Source: Sphingomonas sp. PP-CC-1A-547 (GTDB taxonomy: Bacteria; Pseudomonadota; Alphaproteobacteria; Sphingomonadales; Sphingomonadaceae). Taken from it: a stretch of 64,000 nt of DNA. Made by a program: the position numbers and the translations under genes. Below are positions 56,804 through 64,000 of the stretch, one piece after another. The stretch is taken from contig NZ_RAPZ01000010.1 in the NCBI RefSeq assembly GCF_003610375.1, forward strand, positions 656,161 to 720,160, read 5' to 3'. Positions within the stretch are counted from its first letter, which is position 1, and the number at the start of each line of letters is the position of its first letter. Below the pieces are notes generated by a model that did no database searches, had not been told where the DNA came from, and saw only the letters and a program-made list of their open reading frames with translations.

Positions 56804-57016
56804 TCAATCGGCTGGCTGGAGGTTCACGGCCGACTGCTTGCCACGCTTGTCGGGCTCGAGCTCGTAGGTGACGCGCTGGTTCTGGTTCAGCGTCGGCATG
56901 CCGGCGCGCTCAACCGCGGTGATGTGCACGAATGCATCGTTGCCGCCGCCATCCGGCGCGATGAAGCCATAGCCCTTGTCGGCGTTGAAAAACTTGACGG
57001 TTCCGGTGATAGCCAT
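56804..57016 (-). CDS. Cold-shock domain protein
   Basis: This 70-residue OB-fold RNA chaperone (CspA family) has GTVKFFNADKGYGFI (RNP1, KGYGFI) and DAFVHITAV (RNP2-like) signatures. It binds single-stranded RNA and DNA without base specificity. ATG at 57016 is preceded by AAGGAG. It is followed by a small helical gene on the same strand. A leader of roughly 140 bases separates the promoter guess from the ATG, as is common for csp genes that are regulated by RNA structure. Confidence 0.94.
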   Translation of the reverse strand: MAITGTVKFFNADKGYGFIAPDGGGNDAFVHITAVERAGMPTLNQNQRVTYELEPDKRGKQSAVNLQPAD

Positions 57017-57164
57017 GAAGTGGCTCCTTCTTAGTAGAGAGTAACCCGACGTTCGGGCGACCCGTGCCGCGGAGCAGGGAAAGAAGGAGAAAGGTGCCGC
57101 AAAGCGCCAAGAACCGTCGATATGCGACTGTAGCTGAGCGCTATATGGGCCAAGACCGCCCGAA

Positions 57165-57193
57165 TTGCAAATCTTGCCGGTAAAATGGGTCAA
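57165..57193 (-). promoter_or_regulatory. Possible promoter of the cold-shock gene
   Basis: Minus strand: TTGACC (57193-57188), about 16-17 bases, then TTGCAAT as a weak -10. It lies inside the long leader region of the cold-shock gene after a terminator. The -35 match is good and the -10 poor, so this is tentative. Confidence 0.35.
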
Positions 57194-57250
57194 GAACTGC
57201 GTCGATTTACGCAGATAATATTTTCGCGCGCGCCGCGGGTCGCAGCGATA

Positions 57251-57289
57251 ATTTAAAACGACCGGCGCCGATATTTCGGCGCCGGTCGA
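57251..57289 (-). terminator. Strong terminator of the glycine-zipper lipoprotein gene
   Basis: Minus strand: CGACCGGCGCCGA-AATA-TCGGCGCCGGTCG followed by TTTTAAATT: a perfect 13-bp stem six bases after the stop codon. Confidence 0.93.
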
Positions 57290-57294
57290 GGGAT

Positions 57295-57708
57295 TTAACG
57301 GCAGCGGGTGTCGTTGCTGGAGCGATCCACCGCACGCCCTGCGAGCGCGCCGCCGGCCGCACCGAGGACGGTGCCGAGCAGGCCCGAGCCACCGGGAGCG
57401 ATGACGTTGCCGAGCACGCCGCCTGCGACTCCGCCGACGATCAGGCCGGTGGTGCCGTCGTTGCGGCGGCAATAATACCGGCCGTCATTGCCACGATAGA
57501 CACGGTCGTTGCGCGACAGGCGGCGCTCGCGATACCGCGCATCGTCGCGGTAATAGCGGCCGGCGTCGTAGCCGCCGTATGCAGGATCTACCCGGTTATA
57601 GTCGTAAGAGCGGTAGCGCGGGTCGACGCCGTAGCGGCTGCCTCCGTCGCCGACGCAACCGGCGACCATGGTGGAGGCGGCCAACAGGCCCAGCATCGCA
57701 ACGCGCAT
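57295..57708 (-). CDS. Glycine-zipper lipoprotein
   Basis: The 137-residue product has a lipoprotein signal with lipobox VAGC (MLGLLAASTMVAGC), a Tyr/Arg-rich middle (YRSYDYNRVDPAYGGYDAGRYYRDDARYRER) and a C-terminal glycine zipper (GLIVGGVAGGVLGNVIAPGG and GLLGTVLGAAGGALAG). It is probably outer-membrane associated, of the type annotated as glycine zipper 2TM protein. ATG at 57708 has AAAGGAC upstream. The role is not defined; SmpA/OmlA- or RcnB-like roles are guesses. Confidence 0.85.
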   Translation of the reverse strand: MRVAMLGLLAASTMVAGCVGDGGSRYGVDPRYRSYDYNRVDPAYGGYDAGRYYRDDARYRERRLSRNDRVYRGNDGRYYCRRNDGTTGLIVGGVAGGVLGNVIAPGGSGLLGTVLGAAGGALAGRAVDRSSNDTRCR

Positions 57709-57785
57709 TTCGTGTCCTTTCAGTAGGTTGATACTGGAAGCGTAATGATCGGCGCCATCATTTGGTTGCCGGCGCCTATCCCAGA

Positions 57786-58232
57786 TCAATCCTTGAGGTT
57801 GGCTGGCACGGTGCCGCCGTTCTTCTCCAGCTCGCGCATCACGGCCTTGATCAGCCACATGTTCATTTCGGCGCTGCCGTCCTTAGCGCCTGTGTAGCCG
57901 AGCTCGGTGGCGAGCTCCTTGCGGTTGTCGAGGCTCGAATCGAGATCCAGCAGCTTCATCAGGTCGACGATCGAGGTGCGCCAGTTGAGATCGGAGCCCT
58001 TCTTCGAGGCGATGCCAGCGAGGACGGCCTCGACGTCGACAGCCTGGGCGGGCGCGGCAGGCGCAGCCTGCGGGGTCGGGGCGGCGGGCGTCGGTGCAGG
58101 CTGGGCGGCCGTGGTCTGCGGTGCGGGCGCGGGTGCCGGTGCGGGCGCAGCCTTGGGCGTGCCAAAATGGCCGCTGCCGAGCGGGCCGTGCTCACCGAAG
58201 ATGGCGGACTTGATCTTGCTGAAGATGCTCAT
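57786..58232 (-). CDS. DUF3597 family protein
   Basis: This 148-residue protein has a short conserved N-terminus (MSIFSKIKSAIFGEHG), an Ala/Pro-rich linker (about 27-65) and the C-terminal DUF3597 domain (VDVEAVLAGIASKKGSDLNWRTSIVDLMKLLDLDSSLDNRKELATELGY). The fold resembles a small LysM-partner-type helical domain, but its function is unknown. Its ATG overlaps the stop of the next gene upstream in an ATGA arrangement, with GGAG eight bases before. Confidence 0.87.
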   Translation of the reverse strand: MSIFSKIKSAIFGEHGPLGSGHFGTPKAAPAPAPAPAPQTTAAQPAPTPAAPTPQAAPAAPAQAVDVEAVLAGIASKKGSDLNWRTSIVDLMKLLDLDSSLDNRKELATELGYTGAKDGSAEMNMWLIKAVMRELEKNGGTVPANLKD

Positions 58233-59572
58233 GGGGGTACTCCGTTGACTATGCGTATGGCGGGAGAACGCCCGGTGGCGGATTTGGGTGCAGCGTCCGC
58301 AGGCGTCGGCGCCAGATTGGGTGCGGTGTGCGATTGGCCGGGCGGCTGGCCGGGCGACTGGCCGGGACCGGCGCCGGACGAAGCGTCGTTACGGGGTTCT
58401 GGGTCAGGCTTTCTCGGGCGATCCGGATCGAAATCACGGGCCAGCGCAGCGACGCGCGCCATATCGGTCGCGGCGACCGCATCGACCTCGTCGTCCTCGA
58501 TCAGCCCGCAGCTCACCGCATAGCCGATGAACCAGCTGTAACGGTCGGCGCCCTCGACGACGACGCGCTCGGCGGTCTCTCGGTCGTACGGCGCATCGAG
58601 GATGATCGCCTCCTCCCGGGAACATTCGCGGCTGTAACCGTCGTCGCCGAAAGTGCCGCCATTGCCTTCGTCGAAGTCGCTCAGCGGCGGGAAGCGGGTG
58701 CGCCAGGCACTGGTGAACTCGTCCCACCAGACCGGACATTCGCCGTCGGGTCCGCCCGGTTCGACCGCCGGAAGTGCAGAAAGTGCAGACGCTGGCGCAG
58801 GTTTTGCGGGCGCAGGTTTGGCGACAGGTTCGGATGCGAGACTGAGCAACCCGGCGGCCTCGGCGCGTGCCCATTGCTCGGCGGTCCAGCCGGCGCGGGC
58901 GGCGGGATCGAGATCGGCGACGTCGATCTCCGACGCGAGGCCTGCGTTGCTGCGAAGCCAGCGGTCCGCGCGGGCCAGCGCCACGATCGGCGCCATCCCC
59001 TCCCCTGCGTCGGACGATCGGACACGCTCGCCGAGGAACAGGCCGGCGCGGGCGGGCCCTGCGTCGCGCTCGACGAGGTCGAGGAACGCGTCGAACTCGG
59101 TCGCGATCAGGCGTGCGGCGGCATTGGTGGTCTCGCTCTCCTCGGCATGGCGATCGAGCCGGGCGAGCAGCGACATGGCGAGGCGGTTGTCGAAGCGGTG
59201 GCGTTCGATCACGTCGCCGTCGGGCTTCGTGAGACGCTCGATCTGGCCGAGCATCGCGCGGCAGAACAGCGCCTCGGCGACGATCGGCCGCGCGACGAGC
59301 TTGGCGGCGTCCCAGCCGAGCGCGAACGCCGCGCCCGCTGCACGGCGGCGCAGGCTGTACGCGGCGCGTGGCGACAGGCCGACGCTGGCGGTCGCCTCGT
59401 CGACGGTTGCGCCCTCGGCGATGCGTTCGAGGAAGCCGCGCTGGCGCTCGGGCGACCAGCCGTCGATGCGCTGGCGATGTTGCCGCGTGAAGGAGTCGAT
59501 GGGCGGCGCGTCGACACCCTGGTCATGGAGAGCGGCGGTCACTTGCGCATGGTCCGGGCGAGTGCGGTCCAT
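58229..59572 (-). CDS. HTH-containing protein of unknown function
   Basis: In this 447-residue protein residues 41-77 (PERQRGFLERIAEGATVDEATASVGLSPRAAYSLRRR) form a helix-turn-helix like those in terminase small subunits or transposon regulators. The rest is Ala/Arg-rich and helical, then an acidic domain (about 300-390, with CPVWWDEFTSAWRTRFPPLSDFDEGNGGTFGDDG), and a Pro/Ser-rich tail. No enzymatic motif is recognised. ATG at 59572 overlaps the 80-residue upstream gene by 34 bases; it is ATGA-coupled to DUF3597 downstream. A three-gene unit is likely. Confidence 0.72.
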   Translation of the reverse strand: MDRTRPDHAQVTAALHDQGVDAPPIDSFTRQHRQRIDGWSPERQRGFLERIAEGATVDEATASVGLSPRAAYSLRRRAAGAAFALGWDAAKLVARPIVAEALFCRAMLGQIERLTKPDGDVIERHRFDNRLAMSLLARLDRHAEESETTNAAARLIATEFDAFLDLVERDAGPARAGLFLGERVRSSDAGEGMAPIVALARADRWLRSNAGLASEIDVADLDPAARAGWTAEQWARAEAAGLLSLASEPVAKPAPAKPAPASALSALPAVEPGGPDGECPVWWDEFTSAWRTRFPPLSDFDEGNGGTFGDDGYSRECSREEAIILDAPYDRETAERVVVEGADRYSWFIGYAVSCGLIEDDEVDAVAATDMARVAALARDFDPDRPRKPDPEPRNDASSGAGPGQSPGQPPGQSHTAPNLAPTPADAAPKSATGRSPAIRIVNGVPP

Positions 59573-59781
59573 CGGTCGCGGTTGGCGGCGATCTCGGGCG
59601 ATACGGGGATGCGGTTGCCGATGCGGCCGGCGTCGACATGCGCTTGCCACGCCATGACGTGGCGGACCGCGTCTGGGAGATGGTCGGGGATTGGGGGTTC
59701 GTATCGCGGCCTGGGCGCGGGGACCGCGCGCCTGGCCAAGTGGCAGGGTCGCGGATCGGCCGGGGTGGGTGCGTTTGCCAT
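59539..59781 (-). CDS. Small hypothetical protein, first in the HTH cluster
   Basis: This 80-residue protein is Pro/Arg-rich at the start (MANAPTPADPRPCHLARRAVP), then has a helical HLPDAVRHVMAWQAHVDAGRIGNRIPVSPEIAANRDRWTALARTMRK. GAGGATCGATC precedes the ATG. It overlaps the HTH gene. No family is recognised; the PIPDHLPDAVRHVMAWQ core looks conserved. Confidence 0.6.
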   Translation of the reverse strand: MANAPTPADPRPCHLARRAVPAPRPRYEPPIPDHLPDAVRHVMAWQAHVDAGRIGNRIPVSPEIAANRDRWTALARTMRK

Positions 59782-59890
59782 GATCGATCCTCGCCTGAGA
59801 GAGGACCGATCAGGTATGCCGGATCGGGGTGTGTAGGACAGCGGTTTTATGGGGTAGGTGCGGGATGCCGCGGTGGGTTGGAGTTGCGGT

Positions 59891-59972
59891 CTTGTTCCCT
59901 CGCGAACGCGGGGGTCCAGGAGCCACGAGTGCTGTCCCGCTTGGTCCTGGGCTCCTGCGTCCGCAGGAGAAC
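59891..59972. repeat. Degenerate family-2 repeat
   Basis: TTCCCTCGCGAACGCGGGGGTC, CAGGAGCC/GGCTCCTG inner stem and CGTCCGCAGGAGAACACG at the right. It lies in the 548-base gene-free stretch between 59782 and 60329, along with the family-1 array at 60166; no gene was found in the rest. Confidence 0.65.
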
Positions 59973-60165
59973 ACGGGGGGATATGATGGCCCCTCTCCCG
60001 TCACACCGGACCCTTCGGCTTTGCTCAGGAGAGCCTTGTTCCGGTATCCACCGTTCCGCACACCGCCGCTATCGAGTTCGCGGAACCGTGGACCCCGGAA
60101 CCAGTCCGGGGTGACGGAGCAGGGGCGGTGGCGTTGAGATCAGCTTTGACGGGCCGGGCCATTGC

Positions 60166-60319
60166 GATCCTCCCCCGCCAGGGGGAGGTGGCACCGCAGG
60201 TGACGGAGGGGGAGGTGGCACCGCAGGTGACGGAGGGGGAGGACACGGAACGAAGGTGGTCGCCCCCTCCCCCTCCGTCTGGCAAGCGCCAGCCACCTCC
60301 CCCTTGCGGGGGAGGATCA
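60166..60319. repeat. Family-1 palindrome pair with internal tandem duplication
   Basis: GATCCTCCCCCGCCAGGGG starts the left arm. The unit GGAGGTGGCACCGCAGGTGACG then occurs twice in tandem (about 60184 and 60211). The right arm has CCCCCTCCGTCTGGCAAGCG and TTGCGGGGGAGGATC. It resembles the pair at 37316 with one extra unit. Confidence 0.83.
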
Positions 60320-60329
60320 GGAAGGCGTC

Positions 60330-60659
60330 TCAGCCGAGCGTCGAGCCGCGATCCGCGGCGAACGACGGGGCCGGGCCGGTGGCCGGGCGGAGCGACTCGC
60401 GCTCGGCCTTGGTGGGGACCGCAGTGGGGTCGGGGCGGAAGGCGTCGGGCGCGCGATCGGTCGCACCCGGGCGGGGCTTGTCGAGCGCGAGATCGGGCGC
60501 GGCATGCTCGGCGGGGTTGGCCTTCGACCGCAGGAACACCGCCAGCAACGCACCCCCGAGAGCGATCGCCGCGGCCCCGATCGACAGCGCGTTGATGCCG
60601 AAGGTCTTGGCCTTTGGCTTGGGGCTGGGGGCGGGCTTGTGCGGGTGAGGCTTGGTCAT
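60330..60659 (-). CDS. Small membrane protein of unknown function
   Basis: The 109-residue product has a Pro/Lys-rich cytosolic N-terminus (MTKPHPHKPAPSPKPKAKTFG), one transmembrane helix (ALSIGAAAIALGGALLAVFL, about 25-44) and a Pro/Ala/Asp-rich tail (KPRPGATDRAPDAFRPDP). ATG at 60659 has AAAGGAC upstream. It is flanked downstream by the family-1 repeat. No family is recognised. Confidence 0.68.
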   Translation of the reverse strand: MTKPHPHKPAPSPKPKAKTFGINALSIGAAAIALGGALLAVFLRSKANPAEHAAPDLALDKPRPGATDRAPDAFRPDPTAVPTKAERESLRPATGPAPSFAADRGSTLG

Positions 60660-60829
60660 GGGAATGTCCTTTGATGCAGCGTCGGAAACGGACGGTCGGC
60701 GGCAGGGGTTCCGCTTTGCGCTGGCGACCGAGATGCGTCCGTTACCGATGCGATTACCCTTGCTGTGTGTGATGCCACGCTATGCTCTCATTGACGGTCA
60801 CATTGTTGTAGTTACCTAAAGGGTCGGAT

Positions 60830-61102
60830 GTGGAGATCAGCTTCGACCCGGTAAAGCGCGCTTGGACGCTGGCGGAGCGAGGTCTGGACTTCGCCGATGC
60901 AGGCAAGGTGTTTGCGGGGACGGTTTTCGAGTTCGAGGACGAGCGCGTCGCGTATCCCGAGCGCCGCTATTCGACGATCGGCATGCTCGAAGATCGCATG
61001 GTCGTGGTAATATGGGTCGATGCCGAAGACGGTCGGCGCGTCGTATCGATGAGGAAGGCCAATGCCCGAGAACGCACGCGATTTGAACGCTACCTCGCTT
61101 GA
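60830..61102 (+). CDS. brnT: BrnT family toxin
   Basis: BrnT is an RNase-like (RelE-fold-related) toxin of the type II BrnTA system. The 90-residue product has the family landmarks FDPVKRAWTLAERGLDFADAGKVF, ERRYSTIGML, VVIWVDAEDGRRVVSMRKANARERTRFE. The GTG start at 60830 has AAAGGG upstream. The antitoxin gene overlaps its last 41 bases, in the usual toxin-first order. Confidence 0.92.
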   Translation: MEISFDPVKRAWTLAERGLDFADAGKVFAGTVFEFEDERVAYPERRYSTIGMLEDRMVVVIWVDAEDGRRVVSMRKANARERTRFERYLA

Positions 61103-61361
61103 TCCCAACGACGACGCGCCGGAGTGGACGGACGAGATGTTCGAACATGCCGAATTGGCGATCAACGGCAAGGTGATCCGGCCGGCGACGGGCTATCTGG
61201 GACCAAACGGCGTCGTAAAGGGTCGCCCGCCGCTGCGCGACCGGGCCAAGCAGCAAGTGACGTTGCGGATCGACCCGGACGTACTGGCGAAGTTTCGCGA
61301 GGGCGGGCCGGGCTGGCAAGGGCGGATCAATGCGGCTTTGCGAGAGGCGGCGGGGCTTTAG
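61062..61361 (+). CDS. brnA: BrnA family antitoxin
   Basis: This 99-residue antitoxin neutralises BrnT and likely represses the operon. It has an acidic, flexible N-terminal half that wraps the toxin (DDAPEWTDEMFEHAEL) and a ribbon-helix-helix DNA-binding C-terminus (RAKQQVTLRIDPDVLAKFREGGPGWQGRINAALREA). ATG at 61062 lies inside brnT. Its stop overlaps by 4 bases the end of the convergent SEFIR-domain gene, so the two transcripts meet tail to tail. Confidence 0.92.
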   Translation: MPENARDLNATSLDPNDDAPEWTDEMFEHAELAINGKVIRPATGYLGPNGVVKGRPPLRDRAKQQVTLRIDPDVLAKFREGGPGWQGRINAALREAAGL

Positions 61362-62794
61362 TCCTTCCACGACTCAAGTATTGCAACAAGATTGGTTAGC
61401 TGAACAACGTCAACAGAAGACCAAGCTCCGCTCCACTCCGGATTCTTGATTTGTCTCGTATTAAACTTTTCTATCAGCGCCGCTAAATCAGCTTTCGTTT
61501 TCAGGCCCAGCAAACTTAGGATCGAGCTTCTACTTTTTGAACTTGTTGCTCGAATGTACCATGGCAGTACGCCATGTGCGTCTGAAACATATACCGCCGA
61601 GTCTGGCCACCAACGGTCTCCTGAATTAGCGGATCGAATGAACAGGGCTATGTCAGCTTGTACAAAGTTCCTGAAACTAAATCCCGCAGTATCGCATACT
61701 TGTTTAATCAGGTCTCCATGTAAAGAAAGCCGCCTAAGCTTAAGACGGTCGTTTCGTGCCTCAAGTGAGCGTAGATAGGATCCTATCCGACCAAACGATA
61801 CGCTTTTGGCGGTCATGCCGCCATGCTCATCCAAAACAAACGGCTCGGCCAGTATTGCGTCAGCCGCCTGCCCGTGACCATTGTCCATAAGAACGGCTAC
61901 CGACGCTACAAGCATGAATTGCCCGTAAAATTTTACGAAATCCCCACTCCAGTTGGTATTTCCGCCTTCGTATTTTGAAAGCAATCGCTCGAGGTAGCGA
62001 TGCATTTCATCGCTAGCAGTTTGAGCCGAAAGCTCGCTCTTTCGCACGGACTGCTCAAACACCGTAATTACGCGTGAAATCAAGCCCGGCAACGCGAGAA
62101 TATCGTTATAGATCTGCTCGTCCTTTGGCACACCTTCAACATCTTGAGAAAATGGCAGAGCCTCATCAGTCGATATATTACGAAAGAACTCTACTACCGC
62201 GCTTACACTACCCGATCCGTCCGGTTGAGTGCGGGTTATTCGGCTAAATTCTGCTTGACGGCGAATGACCGGAGATATGTTATTATCACTGAAAGCCGGG
62301 GGCTGCCCAATTTCTGGTTCAATATACAAGGGCTTATCGTAACACCATCTCAATAGTTGCTCTAAACGATCCTCATACAAATCGTCATTAACAAAATCTA
62401 TATAGATACGGGATCGAAGAAATGCGGGTAGTATTGCTCGGTCATTTTCGTCATTTTCGCGACATATGGCAACAAACTTGGTCTGGTCAACTTTTCCGTA
62501 CAGTTCACTTGACATAATCTGAGATTCGGCACCAACACCACCGACGCGCTGATCCGCGCGCTCCGCATACTTCCGGTCGCTTATAATAATAACTTTGTTT
62601 ACATCTGCATCTGTAACCATTTGCTCCATAAATGCATGAGCATCCTGACCCTCTCTCAGATGCCACTTGTCAAGAACAGTATCTATCCCGTTTGTTCGCA
62701 AATCAGTAGCAAGTTGGATTACCCAATCCATATGCTTTTGATCGGTCCAACTATAAGACACGAACAGTTTGCGTTTAATTTCTTCGATCGCCAT
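61358..62794 (-). CDS. SEFIR/TIR-like domain protein, putative antiphage immune protein
   Basis: The N-terminal ~150 residues of this 478-residue protein match a SEFIR domain (TIR-related): KLFVSYSWTDQKHMDWVIQLATDLRTNGIDTVLDKWHLREGQDAHAFMEQMV, then NKVIIISDRKYAERAD and ILPAFLRSRIYIDF. Bacterial SEFIR proteins of this type have been reported as NAD-depleting abortive-infection systems. The C-terminal ~320 residues match nothing I know; they probably sense a phage product. The DNA is clearly AT-richer than its surroundings, indicating horizontal gain. Its ATG overlaps the uvrA stop (TAATG), so it is translated by coupling to uvrA; it has no nearby promoter visible. The catalytic Glu was not mapped. 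Confidence 0.83.
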   Translation of the reverse strand: MAIEEIKRKLFVSYSWTDQKHMDWVIQLATDLRTNGIDTVLDKWHLREGQDAHAFMEQMVTDADVNKVIIISDRKYAERADQRVGGVGAESQIMSSELYGKVDQTKFVAICRENDENDRAILPAFLRSRIYIDFVNDDLYEDRLEQLLRWCYDKPLYIEPEIGQPPAFSDNNISPVIRRQAEFSRITRTQPDGSGSVSAVVEFFRNISTDEALPFSQDVEGVPKDEQIYNDILALPGLISRVITVFEQSVRKSELSAQTASDEMHRYLERLLSKYEGGNTNWSGDFVKFYGQFMLVASVAVLMDNGHGQAADAILAEPFVLDEHGGMTAKSVSFGRIGSYLRSLEARNDRLKLRRLSLHGDLIKQVCDTAGFSFRNFVQADIALFIRSANSGDRWWPDSAVYVSDAHGVLPWYIRATSSKSRSSILSLLGLKTKADLAALIEKFNTRQIKNPEWSGAWSSVDVVQLTNLVAILESWKD

Positions 62795-64000
62795 TACGCC
62801 GCCACTACCCGCTTCTCCAGCAACGGCGCCAGATACTTCCCCGTAAAGCTGCCCTTGGCCTTTGCCACCTTCTCCGGCGTGCCTTCGGCGATGATCTCGC
62901 CGCCCTTGACGCCGCCTTCGGGGCCCAGGTCGAGGACCCAGTCGGCGGTCTTGATGACGTCGAGATTGTGTTCGATCACGACGACCGTGTTGCCTTGCTC
63001 GACCAGCGCGTGGAGGACCTCCAACAACTTGCGTACGTCCTCGAAGTGGAGCCCGGTGGTGGGTTCGTCTAGGATATACAGCGTGTTGCCGGTGGCGCGG
63101 CGCGAGAGTTCCTTGGCGAGCTTGACGCGTTGCGCTTCGCCGCCCGAGAGCGTCGTCGCCTGCTGGCCGACCTTGACGTAGCCGAGGCCGACCTCGACCA
63201 GCATCGCCATCTTGTCGCGGATCGGGGGGACCGCCTTGAAGAACTCGGCGGCGTCCTCGACCGTCATGTCGAGCACGTCGGCGATCGAATGGCCCTTGAA
63301 CTTCACCTCGAGCGTCTCGCGATTGTAGCGCGCGCCGTGGCAGACGTCGCAGGTGACGTAGACGTCGGGGAGGAAGTGCATCTCGATCTTGAGCACGCCG
63401 TCGCCCTGGCACGCCTCGCAGCGGCCGCCCTTGACGTTGAAGCTGAAACGGCCGGGCTTGTAGCCGCGCGCCTGCGATTCCGGCAGGCCGGCGAACCAGT
63501 CGCGGATCTGCGTGAAGCTGCCGGTGTAGGTGGCGGGGTTGCTGCGCGGGGTGCGGCCGATCGGCGACTGGTCGATGTCGATGACCTTGTCGAGATACTG
63601 GAGGCCGGTGATCTTGTCGTGCTTGCCCTGGACGATGCGCGCGCCGTTCAGCTCGCGTGCGGCGGCGGCGTAGAGCGTGTCGATCGTGAAGCTCGACTTG
63701 CCCGAGCCGGACACGCCGGTGATGCAGGTGAAGGTGCCGAGCGGCAGGCTGGCGGTGACGCCGCGCAGATTGTTGGCGACCGCGTTGTGGACGGTGAGCT
63801 TCTTGCCATTGCCCTTGCGCCGCGTGGCGGGGACGGGGACTTCGCGCGTGCCGTTGAGATAGTCGGCGGTGATGCTGCCTTTCGACTTGAGGATCTGCTT
63901 CAGTGTGCCCTGCGCGACGACCTGGCCACCGCGGACGCCGGCGCCGGGGCCCATGTCGATGATGTAGTCGGCGGTGCGGATCGCGTCCTCGTCATGCTCG
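62794..64000 (-). CDS. uvrA: Excinuclease ABC subunit A (N-terminal part outside window)
   Basis: UvrA is the damage-recognition ATPase of nucleotide excision repair. The visible 402 codons are the C-terminal half, from [21 protein letters not shown] to the stop. They include the second ABC Walker A ([10 protein letters not shown]), the zinc-finger cysteines ([14 protein letters not shown]...CDVC) and ABC signature ([16 protein letters not shown]), with the Walker [17 protein letters not shown]. Only the upstream part of the gene is missing. Its stop TAA overlaps the ATG of the SEFIR gene by one base. Confidence 0.97.
   Translation of the reverse strand, partial: EHDEDAIRTADYIIDMGPGAGVRGGQVVAQGTLKQILKSKGSITADYLNGTREVPVPATRRKGNGKKLTVHNAVANNLRGVTASLPLGTFTCITGVSGSGKSSFTIDTLYAAAARELNGARIVQGKHDKITGLQYLDKVIDIDQSPIGRTPRSNPATYTGSFTQIRDWFAGLPESQARGYKPGRFSFNVKGGRCEACQGDGVLKIEMHFLPDVYVTCDVCHGARYNRETLEVKFKGHSIADVLDMTVEDAAEFFKAVPPIRDKMAMLVEVGLGYVKVGQQATTLSGGEAQRVKLAKELSRRATGNTLYILDEPTTGLHFEDVRKLLEVLHALVEQGNTVVVIEHNLDVIKTADWVLDLGPEGGVKGGEIIAEGTPEKVAKAKGSFTGKYLAPLLEKRVVAA

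Noticed and set aside
16722..60319. CRISPR array from the repeated sequences
   Set aside because: Repeats are dispersed and palindromic, not regularly spaced with unique spacers, and no cas genes are present.
62795..63412. Extension of the SEFIR protein to 684 residues
   Set aside because: The upstream part is out of frame within uvrA; the ATG overlapping the uvrA stop begins the domain cleanly.
63955..64000. Possible truncation or frameshift of uvrA at 63954
   Set aside because: The coding frame continues as [12 protein letters not shown] to the window edge; it is simply cut by the window.

Overview
The window comes from a GC-rich alphaproteobacterial chromosome, most likely a Sphingomonas or close relative. 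Supporting signs are the TrcR (DUF1013), DUF1192, SapC and DUF3597 proteins, sphingomonad-like ribosomal proteins, and several families of GC-rich intergenic palindromes. It is core chromosome with small accessory insertions. No insertion sequence, integrase, prophage or CRISPR array was found.

Region 1 (1-18,600) is translation and transcription machinery. The minus strand carries the str/S10 block rpsL-rpsG-fusA-tuf, then rpsJ and rplC (cut by the window edge). Two foreign-looking genes, a DUF559 endonuclease-like gene wrapped in palindromes and an unrecognised gene, sit between tuf and rpsJ. The plus strand carries tRNA-Trp, secE-nusG, rplK-rplA and rplJ-rplL. These operons are separated by secreted proteins (an alpha/beta hydrolase, an M48 peptidase cluster), an EAL phosphodiesterase and a GFA-family protein. 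rpoB and rpoC are absent from their usual place. Four regions directly downstream of fusA, nusG, rplA and rplL share one multi-hairpin RNA-like element.

Region 2 (18,600-42,140) holds metabolism and envelope genes: a membrane-anchored Pro-rich protein, a secreted amidohydrolase, a large exported protein of unknown function, glucose-6-phosphate dehydrogenase, a CPA1-type Na+/H+ antiporter, SapC, an FAD-linked oxidase, an RhlE-like DEAD-box helicase coupled to a thioredoxin-fold protein, a GST, a dienelactone hydrolase, an MBL hydrolase, TrcR, a GT4 glycosyltransferase with an LpxH-like phosphoesterase, a quinone oxidoreductase and DUF1192. Its intergenic regions are dense with palindromic repeats.

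Region 3 (42,280-56,320) has clpA, a 7TM-DISM diguanylate cyclase, and a long plus-strand run: xseB, ispA, coaD, a secreted cyclophilin, queA, an EF-hand protein, tgt, a small membrane protein, an M16 peptidase and a SleB-type cell wall hydrolase. queA, the EF-hand gene, tgt and the small gene overlap or nearly touch.

Region 4 (56,400-64,000) contains small stress and envelope genes (cold-shock protein, glycine-zipper lipoprotein, DUF3597) and an unknown HTH-bearing cluster. It ends in a compact accessory island: a BrnT/BrnA toxin-antitoxin pair convergent with an AT-richer SEFIR/TIR-like domain gene whose ATG overlaps the stop codon of uvrA. The SEFIR gene is the best candidate for an immune system. 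The shared 3' RNA element and the repeat-embedded DUF559 gene are the best candidates for undescribed biology.
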